A stretch of 64,000 nucleotides of DNA from Streptomyces tateyamensis (GCF_003205575.1 NZ_PYBW01000045.1:1-64000), one strand, 5' to 3'; counted from the first letter of the stretch, positions 28,508 to 39,200 are shown. The notes: generated from the sequence alone by a model not told the origin. Translations and numbers: made by a program.

Positions 28508-29290
28508 ATGTCGGACGTTCACTCCTCCCGCAAGTCGGGTCCCCGCAGAAGTGGGGGTGAACCGGGCGGCGGGCCGGCTTCGACCGCATACGACGTCCTG
28601 GAAGGGCGCCTCGGGTACACGCTCGAGCGCGCCCTTCTGGTACGTGCGTTGACTCACCGCTCGTTCGCCTACGAGAACGGCGGACTGCCCACCAACGAGC
28701 GCCTGGAGTTCCTCGGCGACTCGGTGCTGGGCCTGGTGGTCACCGACACGCTCTACCGGATCCACCCGGACGTGCCCGAGGGCACGCTCGCCAAGCTGCG
28801 CGCCGCGGTGGTCAACTCCCGCGCGCTCGCCGAGGTGGGCCGGGGCCTGGAGCTGGGTACCTTCATCCGGCTCGGCAAGGGCGAGGAGGGCACCGGCGGT
28901 CGGGACAAGTCCTCCATCCTCGCGGACACCGTCGAGGCCGTGATCGGCGCCATCTACCTGGACCAGGGCCTGGATGCGGCGACGGAGTTCGTGCACCGGC
29001 TGTTCGACCCGCTGATCGCGGAGTCCTCGCAGCTGGGTGCCGGCCTGGACTGGAAGACCAGCCTCCAGGAGCTCACCGCCTCGGTGGGGATCGGCGTGCC
29101 GGAGTACGTGGTCGAGGAGTCCGGACCGGACCACGAGAAGACCTTCAACGCAGCGGCCAAGGTGGCCGGCGAGACCTTCGGCAGCGGCACCGGCCGCTCC
29201 AAGAAGGAAGCCGAGCAGAAGGCTGCCGAGAGCGCCTGGCGCGCGATCAAGGCCAAGCACGGGGACAACTCCGCCGCGCCCGCCGCCTGA
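28508..29290 (+). CDS. rnc: Ribonuclease III
   Basis: 260-residue double-strand-specific RNase processing rRNA and regulatory RNAs (AbsB in S. coelicolor, needed for antibiotic production). The catalytic signature is [16 protein letters not shown], with the second acidic cluster at [13 protein letters not shown]. The C-terminal dsRNA-binding domain contains KTSLQELT and [17 protein letters not shown] disordered 28-residue N-terminal extension precedes the nuclease. Between rpmF and mutM. Confidence 0.97.
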   Translation: MSDVHSSRKSGPRRSGGEPGGGPASTAYDVLEGRLGYTLERALLVRALTHRSFAYENGGLPTNERLEFLGDSVLGLVVTDTLYRIHPDVPEGTLAKLRAAVVNSRALAEVGRGLELGTFIRLGKGEEGTGGRDKSSILADTVEAVIGAIYLDQGLDAATEFVHRLFDPLIAESSQLGAGLDWKTSLQELTASVGIGVPEYVVEESGPDHEKTFNAAAKVAGETFGSGTGRSKKEAEQKAAESAWRAIKAKHGDNSAAPAA

Positions 29291-29301
29291 GGGGGCGAGC
29301 C

Positions 29302-30174
29302 GTGCCAGAACTTCCCGAGGTCGAGGTGGTCCGGCGCGGCCTGGCCTCCTGGGTGAGCGGCCGCACGGTCGCCGAGGCGCAGGTGCTGCACCCGCGCGCG
29401 GTGCGCCGGCAGGTGGGTGGCGGTGCCGACTTCGCCGACCAGCTGACCGGCCGCACCCTCGGGGTGGCCGTGCGCCGCGGCAAGTACCTGTGGCTGCCGG
29501 CCGGGGACGGGCTGGCGCTGCTCGGCCACCTCGGCATGAGCGGTCAGCTGCTGGTCCAGGACCCGGCCGGTCCGGACGAGACCCACCTGCGGGTGCGGCT
29601 GCGGTTCACCGACGGCGGGCGCGAGCTGCGCTTCGTGGACCAGCGCACCTTCGGGCACCTGGTGGTCGAACCGCTGTCCTTCGCGCCGGGCGACCCGGAC
29701 GGGCTGCCGCTCTCGCTGGCGCACATCGCCCGGGACCCGCTGGACCCGTTGTTCGACGACGAGGCCTTCCTCACCGCGCTGCGGGCCAAGCGGACCACGG
29801 TCAAGCGCGCGCTGCTCGACCAGTCGCTGATCAGCGGGGTCGGCAACATCTATGCCGACGAGGCGCTGTGGCGCGCCAAGCTGCACTACGACCGGCCGAC
29901 CGCCACGCTGTCCCGGCCGCTGGCCGCCGCCCTGCTGGGGCACGCCCGGGACGTGATGAACGCCGCGCTCGCGGTCGGCGGCACCAGCTTCGACAGCCTC
30001 TACGTCAACGTGAATGGCGAGAGCGGCTACTTCTCCCGCTCGCTGGACGCCTACGGGCGCGAGGACCAGCCCTGCTACCGGTGCGGCACCCCGATCCGGC
30101 GGGCCGCCTGGATGAACCGGTCCAGCTACTTCTGCCCGCGTTGCCAGCGACCGCCGCGCGGCACCGCCCTGTGA
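29302..30174 (+). CDS. mutM: Formamidopyrimidine-DNA glycosylase
   Basis: 290-residue base-excision glycosylase/AP lyase removing 8-oxoguanine. PELPEVEVV after the start Met supplies the catalytic Pro and Glu, [14 protein letters not shown] is the H2TH region, and the C-terminal zinc finger is CYRCGTPI with CPRC. GTG at 29302, 11 bp after rnc. Confidence 0.96.
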   Translation: MPELPEVEVVRRGLASWVSGRTVAEAQVLHPRAVRRQVGGGADFADQLTGRTLGVAVRRGKYLWLPAGDGLALLGHLGMSGQLLVQDPAGPDETHLRVRLRFTDGGRELRFVDQRTFGHLVVEPLSFAPGDPDGLPLSLAHIARDPLDPLFDDEAFLTALRAKRTTVKRALLDQSLISGVGNIYADEALWRAKLHYDRPTATLSRPLAAALLGHARDVMNAALAVGGTSFDSLYVNVNGESGYFSRSLDAYGREDQPCYRCGTPIRRAAWMNRSSYFCPRCQRPPRGTAL

Positions 30175-30234
30175 GCCGCAGCCGTCCGAGGCCTGACTCC
30201 CGGCCCGTTCCAGCCGCGGGCGCCTGACCAGGCG

Positions 30235-31149
30235 TCAGTGCGCGGCCGGCTCCGGTGAGCCGGCCTCCAACTGCAGGGCGCCCTCACCCTCGCCGTAGTG
30301 CGCCACCGCCACCGCGCCGGCCACCGCCAGCACGAAGCCGAGCACGCCGAGCCAGCTCAGCCCGGCCCGGGTGGCATCCCCCAGCCAGACCACCCCGACC
30401 ACGCCCGGCACCACCGTCTCGCCGACCACCAGTGCGGCGGTGGCCCCGTTCACCGAGCCGATCTGCAGGGCCACGGTGTGCAGGTACATCCCGCCCACGC
30501 CGCCGACCAGGATCGCGTACAGCGCCGGATCGCTGAGCAGGCGGCCCAGGTCGAAGGGGTCGACCCCGTTCAGGATCCGCACCCCGATGCCGAGCGCACC
30601 GAAGCCCAGGCCGGAGAGCAGGCCGGCCACGATCGCCCCGCTGCGGCCGAGCCGGCGCACGAGCAGCGACCCGCCGGCGATCAGCAGCACCGAGACCAGC
30701 AACAGCCACCAGTGGGTGGCCAGCGGGGTGGTCCCGGTCCCCTCCGGGCCCGCGGCCACCGCGAGCAGTACCAGCGCGCCGCAGACCACGCCGATCGCCG
30801 CCCACTCCGAGCGCTTGAGCCGGATCCCGAGCATTTTGATGCTGCACACCGCGGTGATCACCAGGTTGGCGCTGACCACGGTCTGGGAGAGGAAGAGCGG
30901 CAGCAGCCGGGCGGCGAGCGCGCCGAGCAGGAAGCCGACGAAGTCCAGCACGGTGCCGAGCAGGAACTCCCAGGTGACCACGGCCTTGGCGGTCGAGCTC
31001 AGGCTCGGGCCGCCGTGCTCGGTCAGCTGGTCGGGCTCGGCCCGCTCGGCCTCCAGCCGGGCCGAGCGGTGTGAGCCGACGGCCTGCAGCACCGAGCCGA
31101 CGCCGTAACAGGTGGAGGCGGCGACGGCGGTCACCAGGCCGATGATCAC
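30235..31149 (-). CDS. DMT-superfamily integral membrane protein
   Basis: 304 residues with about nine to ten membrane segments starting VIIGLVTAVAASTCYGVGS. The overall fold resembles EamA/NIPA-type drug/metabolite transporters. One loop after the first segment is polar (about 28-55), and the tail is acidic and cytoplasmic. The substrate cannot be inferred. GTG start with GGAG 8 nt upstream. Head of a less conserved envelope region of three minus-strand genes, 82 bp after the LCP gene. Confidence 0.8.
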   Translation of the reverse strand: MIIGLVTAVAASTCYGVGSVLQAVGSHRSARLEAERAEPDQLTEHGGPSLSSTAKAVVTWEFLLGTVLDFVGFLLGALAARLLPLFLSQTVVSANLVITAVCSIKMLGIRLKRSEWAAIGVVCGALVLLAVAAGPEGTGTTPLATHWWLLLVSVLLIAGGSLLVRRLGRSGAIVAGLLSGLGFGALGIGVRILNGVDPFDLGRLLSDPALYAILVGGVGGMYLHTVALQIGSVNGATAALVVGETVVPGVVGVVWLGDATRAGLSWLGVLGFVLAVAGAVAVAHYGEGEGALQLEAGSPEPAAH

Positions 31150-31231
31150 TAAGGGACTCCTGAGCGGGGTGGGTGGCTCCCACTATGCCCTGACGTGGGG
31201 TGCCGCGGCTCATCCGGTCCGCACCGCGAGG

Positions 31232-32833
31232 TCAGTCGACGCAGGGGATGCCGCCCATCTTCACGGCCGGGCCCTGCATCGGCAGGCCCGCGGCCGGGTC
31301 GGCGGGGGCGGCCGGAGCCGAGCTGCCCGGGGCGCTCTGGGCGCTCGGGCTCGCGGCGGGCGGGGCGTAGCCGGCGCCCAGGGTGACCTGGACGTGGCCC
31401 GCCCTGACCTGCGGGCTCGCGGTGGCGGCGACCCCGTAGCGGGCGGCGACCTGGTCGGCGGCCTCCTTCGCACCGACGCCGTAAGTCACCGTGGTCCTGG
31501 CCTGGTGCGGGCCCTGCCCGATGCGGCCCTCGGCGAAGCCCAGGGCGACCAGCGCCTTGAGCTCGCCCGCGGCGGCGCCCGGGACGCCGGAGGTGTTGGT
31601 CACGTCCACCGTGGCCGAGGACTTGGCGGCGGCGGAGGACGGCGCGGCGGGTGCGCTGGGCGGGGCGGGTGCGGAGGAGCTGTTCTCCACCGCGTCGCCG
31701 TCGGTCGGCGGCGCCGGGTCGTGGCCGATCAGCTGCTGGACGATGCGCTTGATCTGCACCGGGTCGACCTTGTTGACGTCCTGGCCGTTGATGGTGGCGA
31801 AGCCGGCGATCGGCAGCGTGTTGGCCGTGACGTGGCCGCCGGACAGGTTCGGGGCCTGCTGGGCGAAGTCCAGGACGTCCCACCGGTCGTCCAGCACCAC
31901 GTCCTTCTTGACCACGCCGAAGAGCTGCTGCATCTTCCCGAAGTCGCCGATCACGCCCTTGTCCCTGAGGTTCTTCACCACCGAGGAGATGAAGGCCTGC
32001 TGACGGTGGGTGCGGTCGAAGTCGCCACCGGCCAGGTTGTGCCGCTGCCGGACGAAGGAGAGCGCCTGCGAGGCGTTGAGGGTGTTCAGGCCCTGGTGGA
32101 AGTCGGCACCGGAGCCCTGGCCCTCGATCGCCGGGTCCTTGGTGTCGTGGTTGAGGCAGACGGTGACCGGCTCGACCGCCTTGGCGATGTCGTAGAAGCC
32201 GACCAGGTTGACCTCGGCGAAGTGGTCGATCCGCACGCCGAGGAAGTTCTGCACCGTGGCCAGGGTGGCCCGGCGGCCGGCCTCCCGGCCCTGCCGCTCC
32301 AGTTCCGCCTTGGACAGCCCCTTGGGGGCCCTGGCCTCGAACATCGACTTGGCGATGCCGTAGGCCTCCTTGATCTTGTGCAGCTTCCCGTCGGCGGCGA
32401 CCGTCTGGACGTAGTCGTCGCGCGGGACGGAGAGCGCGGTGACCTGGCCGCCGTTGGCGGGGATGTGCATCAGCATCAGGGTGTTGGTGTTGTACCCGCC
32501 GACCTCGCTGCTGGAGCCGGCGTGCAACTCGTCCTGGACGAACTCGCCGGGCAGGTCGTTTCCGTTCATGTCCTTGCGGCTGTCCAGGCCGATCAGCAGC
32601 AGGTTGACCGAGTTGTCCAGGCGCGGCGGGGCGTTCTTCTTGATGTCGTCCAGCGCACTGGAGGTGGTCAGCCCGCTGCGCAGGTCGTGCACCGCGTACC
32701 AGGTGGCGCCGCAGGTGGCCAGCACGGCCACCGAGGTGGCGCAGGCCACCGTGCGGCCGACCACGACCAGGCGGCGCCGGCCGGCGGCGCGCGCGGGGGC
32801 CGGACGGCGCCGAGCGGCGGAGCGGTCAGCCAC
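31232..32833 (-). CDS. LytR-CpsA-Psr (LCP) family glycopolymer transferase with LytR_C domain
   Basis: 533 residues. One N-terminal signal-anchor (about 22-45), then the LCP catalytic domain with VNLLLIGLDSRKD, NTNTLMLMHIP, VSVPRDDYV-type motif (ALSVPRDDYV), VNLVGF and the Arg-rich SFVRQRHNL. A Pro/Ala/Ser linker leads to a LytR_C domain (about 410-475), and the tail is Ala/Pro/Ser-rich, ending in CVD. LCP enzymes attach secondary polymers to peptidoglycan outside the membrane. GTG start, overlapping the upstream membrane-protein gene by 8 bp, so they are coupled. Confidence 0.92.
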   Translation of the reverse strand: MADRSAARRRPAPARAAGRRRLVVVGRTVACATSVAVLATCGATWYAVHDLRSGLTTSSALDDIKKNAPPRLDNSVNLLLIGLDSRKDMNGNDLPGEFVQDELHAGSSSEVGGYNTNTLMLMHIPANGGQVTALSVPRDDYVQTVAADGKLHKIKEAYGIAKSMFEARAPKGLSKAELERQGREAGRRATLATVQNFLGVRIDHFAEVNLVGFYDIAKAVEPVTVCLNHDTKDPAIEGQGSGADFHQGLNTLNASQALSFVRQRHNLAGGDFDRTHRQQAFISSVVKNLRDKGVIGDFGKMQQLFGVVKKDVVLDDRWDVLDFAQQAPNLSGGHVTANTLPIAGFATINGQDVNKVDPVQIKRIVQQLIGHDPAPPTDGDAVENSSSAPAPPSAPAAPSSAAAKSSATVDVTNTSGVPGAAAGELKALVALGFAEGRIGQGPHQARTTVTYGVGAKEAADQVAARYGVAATASPQVRAGHVQVTLGAGYAPPAASPSAQSAPGSSAPAAPADPAAGLPMQGPAVKMGGIPCVD

Positions 32834-33383
32834 GGTGGACCTCCGCGCGGCGCTCGCGGACCAGGCGCACCGCGATCACCAGCAGGGCTGCGCCCAGCGC
32901 CCAGGCCATGGTGGGGAAGCAGCCGGCGGCCCACCGGGCGAGGTCGGCCGCCACCTCCCTGCCGCCGGCGTACTTCTCGCGGTGCGCCAGGTACTCGGCG
33001 CCCGCGTACCAGGCCAGCACCACCGGGGCCACCGAGCTGAGCACCCACCACCACCCGGCCCGGCGGGCCAGCTGCGCGGCCAGCGCGAAGCCGAGCACCG
33101 TCAGCACGGTGAACCCGGGGCCGGGGGAGGAGCCGAGCAGCTCGCCGCCGAGCGCGCCGAGCAGGGGCAGCCCGAGCGCGGCGGTCACCACCACCGCAGC
33201 GGTCGGGCGCCTGCTGCGGGACCGGTCGGCCGCGCGGCCGGCGGTCCGGCTGCCGCCCCGACCCGGGCGGCCCTGGCCCGCCGGGTCCGGCTCGCGGCGG
33301 GGTGCCGGTACCGGCCCGTGCGCGCCGGTGCGCGGGCGGCGCTGATCCGCAGCCTCCTTCGGGATCATCCGCTGGCCTGCCAT
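32826..33383 (-). CDS. Small integral membrane protein upstream of LCP
   Basis: 185 residues: an Arg/Pro/Gly-rich cytoplasmic N-terminus (about 1-60) followed by four hydrophobic segments (around 64-82, 90-108, 112-130 and 160-178) and a basic tail. Not assigned to a functional family with confidence. The ATG giving MAGQRMIPKEA was chosen over an upstream in-frame start because GAGG precedes it. Translationally coupled with the LCP gene, so an envelope role is likely. Confidence 0.7.
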   Translation of the reverse strand: MAGQRMIPKEAADQRRPRTGAHGPVPAPRREPDPAGQGRPGRGGSRTAGRAADRSRSRRPTAAVVVTAALGLPLLGALGGELLGSSPGPGFTVLTVLGFALAAQLARRAGWWWVLSSVAPVVLAWYAGAEYLAHREKYAGGREVAADLARWAAGCFPTMAWALGAALLVIAVRLVRERRAEVHRG

Positions 33384-33681
33384 GTCCCTACCTCGTCCGG
33401 TCAGCCGGTCGACCCGGCGGTCGAGCCGGCCGGGGCCGGCTATGACAGTTGCGAAATCTAGCAAGCATGGGGACGACTACGGGGGAAGGACGGTTCCCGC
33501 GGCCGGGACTGTAACGCTTGCGTAAGAGAACAACATTTGATCCGACTTTGAAGAGAGCTTGGTTGACATCCTAAGCACCGTGCCCCGGTGCCGAGTTGAC
33601 GGCTCGCGGGCCGGTCTGCCCGGCCGGCTGGGGTGGATGCCCCCCGAAGGTGAAGATGCGTCGAGAGGTAGCTTCTGTTTC
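33384..33681. other. Divergent intergenic region
   Basis: About 300 bp between the membrane-protein/LCP pair (minus) and the TPM-type gene (plus). It contains a GTAACGCTTGCGTAAG element (33510-33525) with a perfect ACGCTTGCGT-type core, and on the minus strand a TACAGT that could be the -10 for the pair. A good TTGACA (plus strand, about 33562) has no matching -10. Confidence 0.35.
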
Positions 33682-35079
33682 ATGAGAATCGTTCTTCGCC
33701 GTTCCTGGGCGCGCGGCCCCGCCGTCGCCCTGGCGACGCTGCTCGGGCTGCTCCTCCTGCTCGTCCCCGGCTCCGCCGTCGCGGCCGGCGGACTCGACGA
33801 CGCCGCCGCCTCCCTCAAGCAGGGCAAGGTCTACGTGGACCCGGCCATGACCGGCCAGTTCTCCCAGGCCCAGGCCGACGCGCTGACCAAGAAGATCAAG
33901 GACACCGGCAAGCCGATCCTGGTCGCCGTGGTGCCGGCCGCCGGCCAGTACCCGGCCAACACCTGGATGGCCGACCTGCGGACCAAGGCCGGCATCACCG
34001 GCGTCTACGCCTTCTACCGCGGCCCGGAGTTCTCGGTCCGCGCCGACGCCTCCGCGATGGCCGCGCAGACCGTGCGGAACTACGGCCAGGCCGCCTTCGA
34101 TTCGCACCACGGTGATGTCAACGGCACACTGACCGATTTCGTCACCAACGCGGCGCCGAAGGTCAAGGGGAAGGCCCCCTGGGCCTCCTCCTCGGTCAGC
34201 GCGGCCGTGATCATCGTGCCGCTGGTGCTGCTGGCCCTGGTCGGTGTCGGCATCTTCCTCCTGGTGCGCCGCTCGCGCCGGCGCAAGGCCGCGCAGCAGG
34301 CCGAGCAGCTGAACAAGCTGCGCACCGTGGTGGACGAGGACATCACCGCCTTCGGCGAGGAACTGGACCGGCTGGACTTCAGCCCCGGCGCCCCCGGTGC
34401 GGACGAGGCCCAGCGGGCCGACTACACCCGTGCGCTGGACGCCTACGAGACCGCCAAGAAGACGATGGACGCGGCCAAGAAGCCCGAGGACGTCAAGGCG
34501 GTGACTACCGCGCTGGAGGACGGCCGGTTCTCGCTGGCCACCCTGGCCGCGCGGCGCGAGGGCCGCCCGCTGCCCGAGCGCCGGCCGCCGTGCTTCTTCG
34601 ACCCGCGGCACGGCCCCTCGGTGCAGGACGCCGACTGGGCGCCGGCCGGCGGCGCGGCGCGCTCGGTGCCGGTCTGCGCGGCGGACGCGCAGCGGCTGGC
34701 CACCGGCCTGGACCCGGCGATCCGCACCGTGCAGACCGAGTACGGCCCGCAGCCCTACTGGAACGCCGGCCCGGCCTACGGCCCGTGGGCCGGCGGCTAC
34801 TTCGGCGGCTACGGCTCGGGGCTGCTGCCCGGGCTGCTGATCGGCACCGTGCTCGGCGAGGCCTTCTCCGGCGGTCCGGCCTACGGCTACGGCGGCGGGT
34901 ACGAGCACGGCTACGACGGCGGCGGCCAGGACCGGTACGAGGGCGGAGACGACTCCGGCGGCGACTTCAACAGCGGCGACTTCGGTGGCGGCGACTGGGG
35001 CGGTGGCGGCGGGGACTTCGGCGGTGGCGGCGACTTCGGTGGCGGTGGCGGCGACTGGGGCGGTGGCGGGGACTGGTAG
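33682..35079 (+). CDS. Secreted/anchored TPM-domain-like protein with Gly/Asp-rich tail
   Basis: 465 residues. Signal peptide (about 1-35, cleavage near SAVAAGG), an extracytoplasmic alpha-beta domain (about 36-155) resembling TPM/YgcG-type domains, one membrane segment (about 170-190) followed by RRSRRRK, then a cytoplasmic helical region. The tail is tyrosine/glycine-rich and ends in about 40 residues of GGGD(W/F)GGGG-type repeats. This tail resembles those of other TPM-family membrane proteins. Function unknown; some family members are linked to membrane-protein quality control. Not part of the neighbouring minus-strand operon. Confidence 0.75.
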   Translation: MRIVLRRSWARGPAVALATLLGLLLLLVPGSAVAAGGLDDAAASLKQGKVYVDPAMTGQFSQAQADALTKKIKDTGKPILVAVVPAAGQYPANTWMADLRTKAGITGVYAFYRGPEFSVRADASAMAAQTVRNYGQAAFDSHHGDVNGTLTDFVTNAAPKVKGKAPWASSSVSAAVIIVPLVLLALVGVGIFLLVRRSRRRKAAQQAEQLNKLRTVVDEDITAFGEELDRLDFSPGAPGADEAQRADYTRALDAYETAKKTMDAAKKPEDVKAVTTALEDGRFSLATLAARREGRPLPERRPPCFFDPRHGPSVQDADWAPAGGAARSVPVCAADAQRLATGLDPAIRTVQTEYGPQPYWNAGPAYGPWAGGYFGGYGSGLLPGLLIGTVLGEAFSGGPAYGYGGGYEHGYDGGGQDRYEGGDDSGGDFNSGDFGGGDWGGGGGDFGGGGDFGGGGGDWGGGGDW

Positions 35080-35087
35080 TCCGCGAA

Positions 35088-35132
35088 CCGCCCGGCGGGG
35101 CCGGCCGCAGGACGGCCGGTCCCGCCGGGCGG
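35088..35132 (+). terminator. Terminator of the TPM-type gene
   Basis: Long inverted repeat beginning CCGCCCGGCGGG (35088-35099) pairing with CCCGCCGGGCGG ending at 35132; the inner arms GGCCGG/CCGGCC type sequences also pair. Confidence 0.65.
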
Positions 35133-35155
35133 GTGACCCGGGAGATAATCGAACG

Positions 35156-35434
35156 GTGCACGAGAACGTCCGAGTGACCGCCTGGGTGCGCGGCAAGGTC
35201 CAGCAGGTCGGCTTCCGCTGGTGGACCAGGGCCCGCGCGCTGGAGATCGGCCTGACCGGCTACGCGAGCAACCTGGGCGACGGCCGGGTGCAGGTGGTCG
35301 CCGAGGGCAGCCGGGCCGACTGCGACCGGCTGCTCGGCCTGCTGCGCGGCCCCGACACACCGGGCCGGGTCACCGGGGTGACCGAGATCTGGGGTACCGC
35401 CGGGGCCGGCTACCCGACCTTCGAGATCCGCTGA
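35156..35434 (+). CDS. acyP: Acylphosphatase
   Basis: 92-residue enzyme hydrolysing acyl phosphates. The signature [19 protein letters not shown] carries the catalytic Arg, and [17 protein letters not shown] the catalytic Asn. GTG at 35156, with GATAAT (35143-35148) only 7 nt upstream, so it may be leaderless. Conserved just upstream of smc in streptomycetes. Confidence 0.95.
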   Translation: MHENVRVTAWVRGKVQQVGFRWWTRARALEIGLTGYASNLGDGRVQVVAEGSRADCDRLLGLLRGPDTPGRVTGVTEIWGTAGAGYPTFEIR

Positions 35435-35821
35435 CCCGCCGCGTTGCGCCGGCCGGGTGACCCCCGGCCGTTGAACGGTTGCGCCGTTCCTGATCTCGTG
35501 GTTGACTCCGCATCGAGCAGTGATCCACCGGATGCCGGTGGTGATCGTCGCTGCCCATGGCGTGAGTCGACCGCCATGCAGGTGACAGCGGCGTCGTAGC
35601 GCGCGGTGATCGTGTTGACCCGTACGGTCTTTGGTGAGACGCTGGAAGCCCGCGTACGCGACGGCGATTTTCGGGCAGGGTCATGCCCTGTGGCCGCACA
35701 CCACAGTGTCTGACCTGTTGTGCCCAACCAGCACTGCCCCTTGTCGTGCAGCGCGTGCGTCATCCCTTCCCCTCGACCATACCGTTCTGGTTCGGTCACT
35801 CAGCGTGGAGGACCATCAATC
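35435..35821. other. Hairpin-rich intergenic region, candidate structured RNA
   Basis: About 390 bp with visibly lower GC than the flanks and no coding signal I trust. Successive inverted repeats: 35451-35469 (GGCCGGG/CCCGGCC), 35473-35489 (GAACGG/CCGTTC), 35525-35541 (CCACCGG/CCGGTGG), 35556-35578 (CATGGCG/CGCCATG), 35676-35690 (CAGGG/CCCTG) and 35690-35706 (TGTGG/CCACA). The first probably terminates acyP. The rest may be one folded RNA or decayed mobile DNA. Confidence 0.4.
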
Positions 35822-36025
35822 ATGGCAAAGGCGCTTCTCGGGTACGTCGGCGGTCCCGACCCGCGAATGCTGTCCGAGATGCGGCGGCTTCAGCAGCGCG
35901 TCCAGGACCTGGAGGCCGAACTCGTTCGGATGCAGGCCGAGAACGACGTGCTCATCGCTGTGGCCGCCGAGCACTCGCTGCTCGACAGCATCGAACTCGG
36001 ATCCAGGGAGCCCGTGCTCACCTGA
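35822..36025 (+). CDS. Small conserved coiled-coil protein
   Basis: 67 residues: MAKALLGYVGGPDPRMLSEM, then a coiled coil (about 20-48) and an acidic tail. It is conserved at this place in streptomycetes, as I recall, but has no known function. ATG at 35822 with GGAGG (35807-35811) 10 nt upstream. The short coiled coil suggests an oligomerising or adaptor role. Confidence 0.8.
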   Translation: MAKALLGYVGGPDPRMLSEMRRLQQRVQDLEAELVRMQAENDVLIAVAAEHSLLDSIELGSREPVLT

Positions 36026-36109
36026 TCCACGGAACCGAATCGACCGGGCCTCATCGACCGGCCGGTTTTGCCGCGCACCGACGCTAACACCCCGCGGGAC
36101 GCGATCACT

Positions 36110-36131
36110 GGGACGCCTTGACCGGCGTCCC
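36110..36131 (+). terminator. Terminator upstream of smc
   Basis: GGGACGCC (36110-36117), 6-nt loop, GGCGTCCC (36124-36131) followed by a T-rich stretch. Confidence 0.75.
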
Positions 36132-36204
36132 TTCGTCGTTCCCACGGACGTTTTCCTGAGGCTTCCCACGGCCCGGCCGGGCGAAACGGTCCGGGGGCGC
36201 CGGA

Positions 36205-36210
36205 TACAGT
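36205..36210 (+). promoter_or_regulatory. -10 element of smc
   Basis: TACAGT ends 7 nt before the smc GTG with no ribosome site; likely a leaderless mRNA. Confidence 0.4.
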
Positions 36211-36217
36211 TGGCCGG

Positions 36218-39200
36218 GTGCACCTCAAGAGTCTGACGCTGCGCGGCTTCAAGTCCTTCGCCTCGGCCACCACGCTCCGGTTCGAGCCGGGGATCACCTG
36301 CGTGGTCGGACCCAACGGCTCGGGCAAGTCGAACGTCGTCGACGCGCTCTCCTGGGTGATGGGTGAGCAGGGGGTCAAGTCGCTGCGCGGCGGCAAGATG
36401 GAGGACGTCATCTTCACCGGCACCAGCGGGCGGGCTCCGCTGGGCCGGGCCGAGGTCAGTCTGACCATCGACAACACCGACGGCGCGCTGCCGATCGACT
36501 ACGCCGAGGTGACGATCAGCCGCACCATGTTCCGCAACGGCGGCAGCGAGTACGCGATCAACGGCGACACCTGCCGGCTGCTGGACATCCAGGAGCTGCT
36601 CTCCGACTCCGGCATCGGCCGGGAGATGCACGTGATCGTCGGCCAGGGCCGCCTGGACTCGGTGCTGCACGCCGACCCGATGGGCCGGCGGGCCTTCATC
36701 GAGGAGGCCGCCGGGGTGCTCAAGCACCGCAAGCGCAAGGAGAAGGCGCTGCGGAAGCTGGACGCGATGGCGGCCAACCTGAACCGGGTCCAGGACCTGG
36801 TCGCCGAGCTGCGCCGCCAGCTCGGCCCGCTGGGCCGCCAGGCCAAGATCGCCCGCCGGGCCGCCGGCATCCAGGCCGAGCTGCGCGACGCCCGGCTGCG
36901 CCTGCTCGCCGACGACCTGCTGACGCTGCGCCAGGCAGTGCAGGCCGAGGTGGCGGACGAGCTGGCGCTCAAGCTGCGCCGGGCCACCGTGGAGCAGGAG
37001 CTGCTCGGTGCCCGCCAGCGCGAGGCGGTGCTGGAGGCCCAGGTCGAGCAGCTGGGCCCGCGGCTGGAGGCCGGCCGGCAGGCCTGGTACCAGCTCTCCG
37101 CACTGATCGAGCGGACCCGCGGCACGATCGGCCTGGCCGAGGCCCGGATCCGGCACGCCACCGGCGGGGCCGGCACCGAGGAGCGGCGCGGGCGCGACCC
37201 GGAGGAGCTGGCGGCCGAGGCCGAGCGGGTCCGGGAGGAGGAGGCCGCGCTGGTCGAGGCGCTGGAGGAGGCGCAGTACGCGCTGGCCGAGGCGGTGGAG
37301 CGGCGGGCCGAGCTGGAGCGGGAGCTGGCCGCCGAGGAGCAGCGGCTGCGGGCCGCCGCCCGTGCCGCCGCCGACCGGCGCGAGGGCCTGGCCCGACTGC
37401 AGGGGCAGGCCGCGGCCGCCGCCTCCCGGGCGGCCGGGGCCCAGGCCGAGATCGACCGGCTGGCGGCGGCCAGGGACGAGGCGGTGCAGCGGGCCGCGGC
37501 GGCCCGCGCCGAGTTCGACCTGCTGCAGGAGCGGGTGGCCGGCCTGGAGAGCGGCGACGAGCAGCTGGAGACCGAGCACGAACAGGCGCGCGAGCGGCTG
37601 GCCGATGCGGAGCGCGCGCTGAGCGCCGCGCGCGAGGCATCCGGAGCGGCCGAGCGCGAGCGGGCGGCACTGACGGCCCGTCACGAGACCCTTGCGCTGG
37701 GCCTGCGGCGCAAGGACGGCACCGGCGCGCTGCTGGCCGCCGCCGACCGGTCGGCCGGGCTGCTCGGCCCGGCCGCCGAGCTGATCACCGTGGTCCCGGG
37801 GCACGAGACGGCGCTGGCCGCCGCACTCGGCGCGGCGGCCGACGCGGTCGCGGTGGCCGACCGCCCGGCCGCCGCCGCGGCGCTGCGCCTGCTGCGGGCC
37901 GAGGACGCCGGCCGGGCCGCCCTGCTGATCGCGGGCGCCCCCGAGCCGACCCCCGCCACCGCGGGCACGCTGCCGGCCGGCGCCCACTGGGCCGCCGATC
38001 TGGTGCGCGCCCCGGCCGAACTGCTTCCCGCGGTGCACCGCCTGCTCGGCGGCACCGTCGTGGTCGCCGACCTTGAACGGGCCGAGGAACTGCTCGCCGC
38101 CCACCCGGGCCTGACCGCCGTCACCGCCGACGGTGACCTGCTGGGCGCCGCCCTGGCCCAGGGCGGCGCGGCCGGTGCGCCCAGCCTGCTGGAGACCCAG
38201 GCAGCGGTGGACGCGGCCGTCCGCGAGCTCGCCGAGCTGGCCGGGCGCTGCGCCGAACTGACCGGGCAGCTGGCGGCGGCCAAGCAGGACCGCGGCGAAC
38301 TGGCCGGTGAGGTCGAGCGGCTGACCGGTGAGCGGCGCCGGGCCGAGAAGCAGCGCGCCGAGGTGGCCGGCTCGCTGGGACGCCTGGGCGGCCAGGCCCG
38401 GGCCGCGGCCGGCGAGGCGGAGCGCGCCGAGGCCGCGGTGCGCCGGGCCGAGGAGGGCCGGCGGGCCGCCGCCGAGGCGGCCGAGGAACTGGCCGCCCGG
38501 CTGGAGGCCGCCGAGGAGCTGGCCGAGCAGGGCGGCGAGGAGCCGGACCCGGCCGAGCGGGACCGGCTCGCCGAGGCCGGCAGCGCGGCCCGGCAGGCCG
38601 AACTGGAGGCCCGGCTCGCGGTGCGCACCCACGAGGAGCGGGTCCGTTCGCTGGCCGGGCGCGCGGACAGCCTGGACCGGGCCGCGCGGGCCGAGCGGGA
38701 GGCCCGGGCCCGGGCCGCCGAGCGCCGCCGCCGGGCCGCGCACGAGGCGGCGGTGGCCCGCGCGGTGGCGGCCGGTGCGGGGCAGCTGCTGGCCTGCCTG
38801 GAGGTGTCGCTGGCCCGGGCCGAGGCCGAGCGCAGCACCGTCGAGCAGGCCCGGGCGGCCCGCGAGGCCGAGCTGCGGGCGGCCCGCGAGCAGGGCCGCG
38901 CGCTCAAGGACGAGCTCGACAAGCTGGTGGACGCGGGCCACCGGGACGAGGTGCTGCGGGCCGAGAAGCGGCTGCGGATCGAGCAGTTGGAGTCCCGGGC
39001 GCTGGAGGAGTTCGGCATCGAGGGGGAGGAGCTGCTGACCGGCTACGGCCCGGACCAGCTTGTCCCGCCCGCGCCGCCGGAGGACGGCCAGGAGCCGGGC
39101 GAACCGCGCCCGTACCTGCGCGCCGAGCAGGAGAAGCGGCTGCGCGCCGCCGAGAAGGCCTACCTGCAGCTGGGCAAGGTCAATCCGCTGGCGCTGGAGG

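Noticed and set aside
35410..35799. Minus-strand frame with a VNTITARYDAAVT stretch that faintly recalls the C-terminus of IS5-type transposases.
   Set aside because: No DDE residues, no inverted repeats and no clear family match; kept only as an alternative explanation for the hairpin-rich gap.
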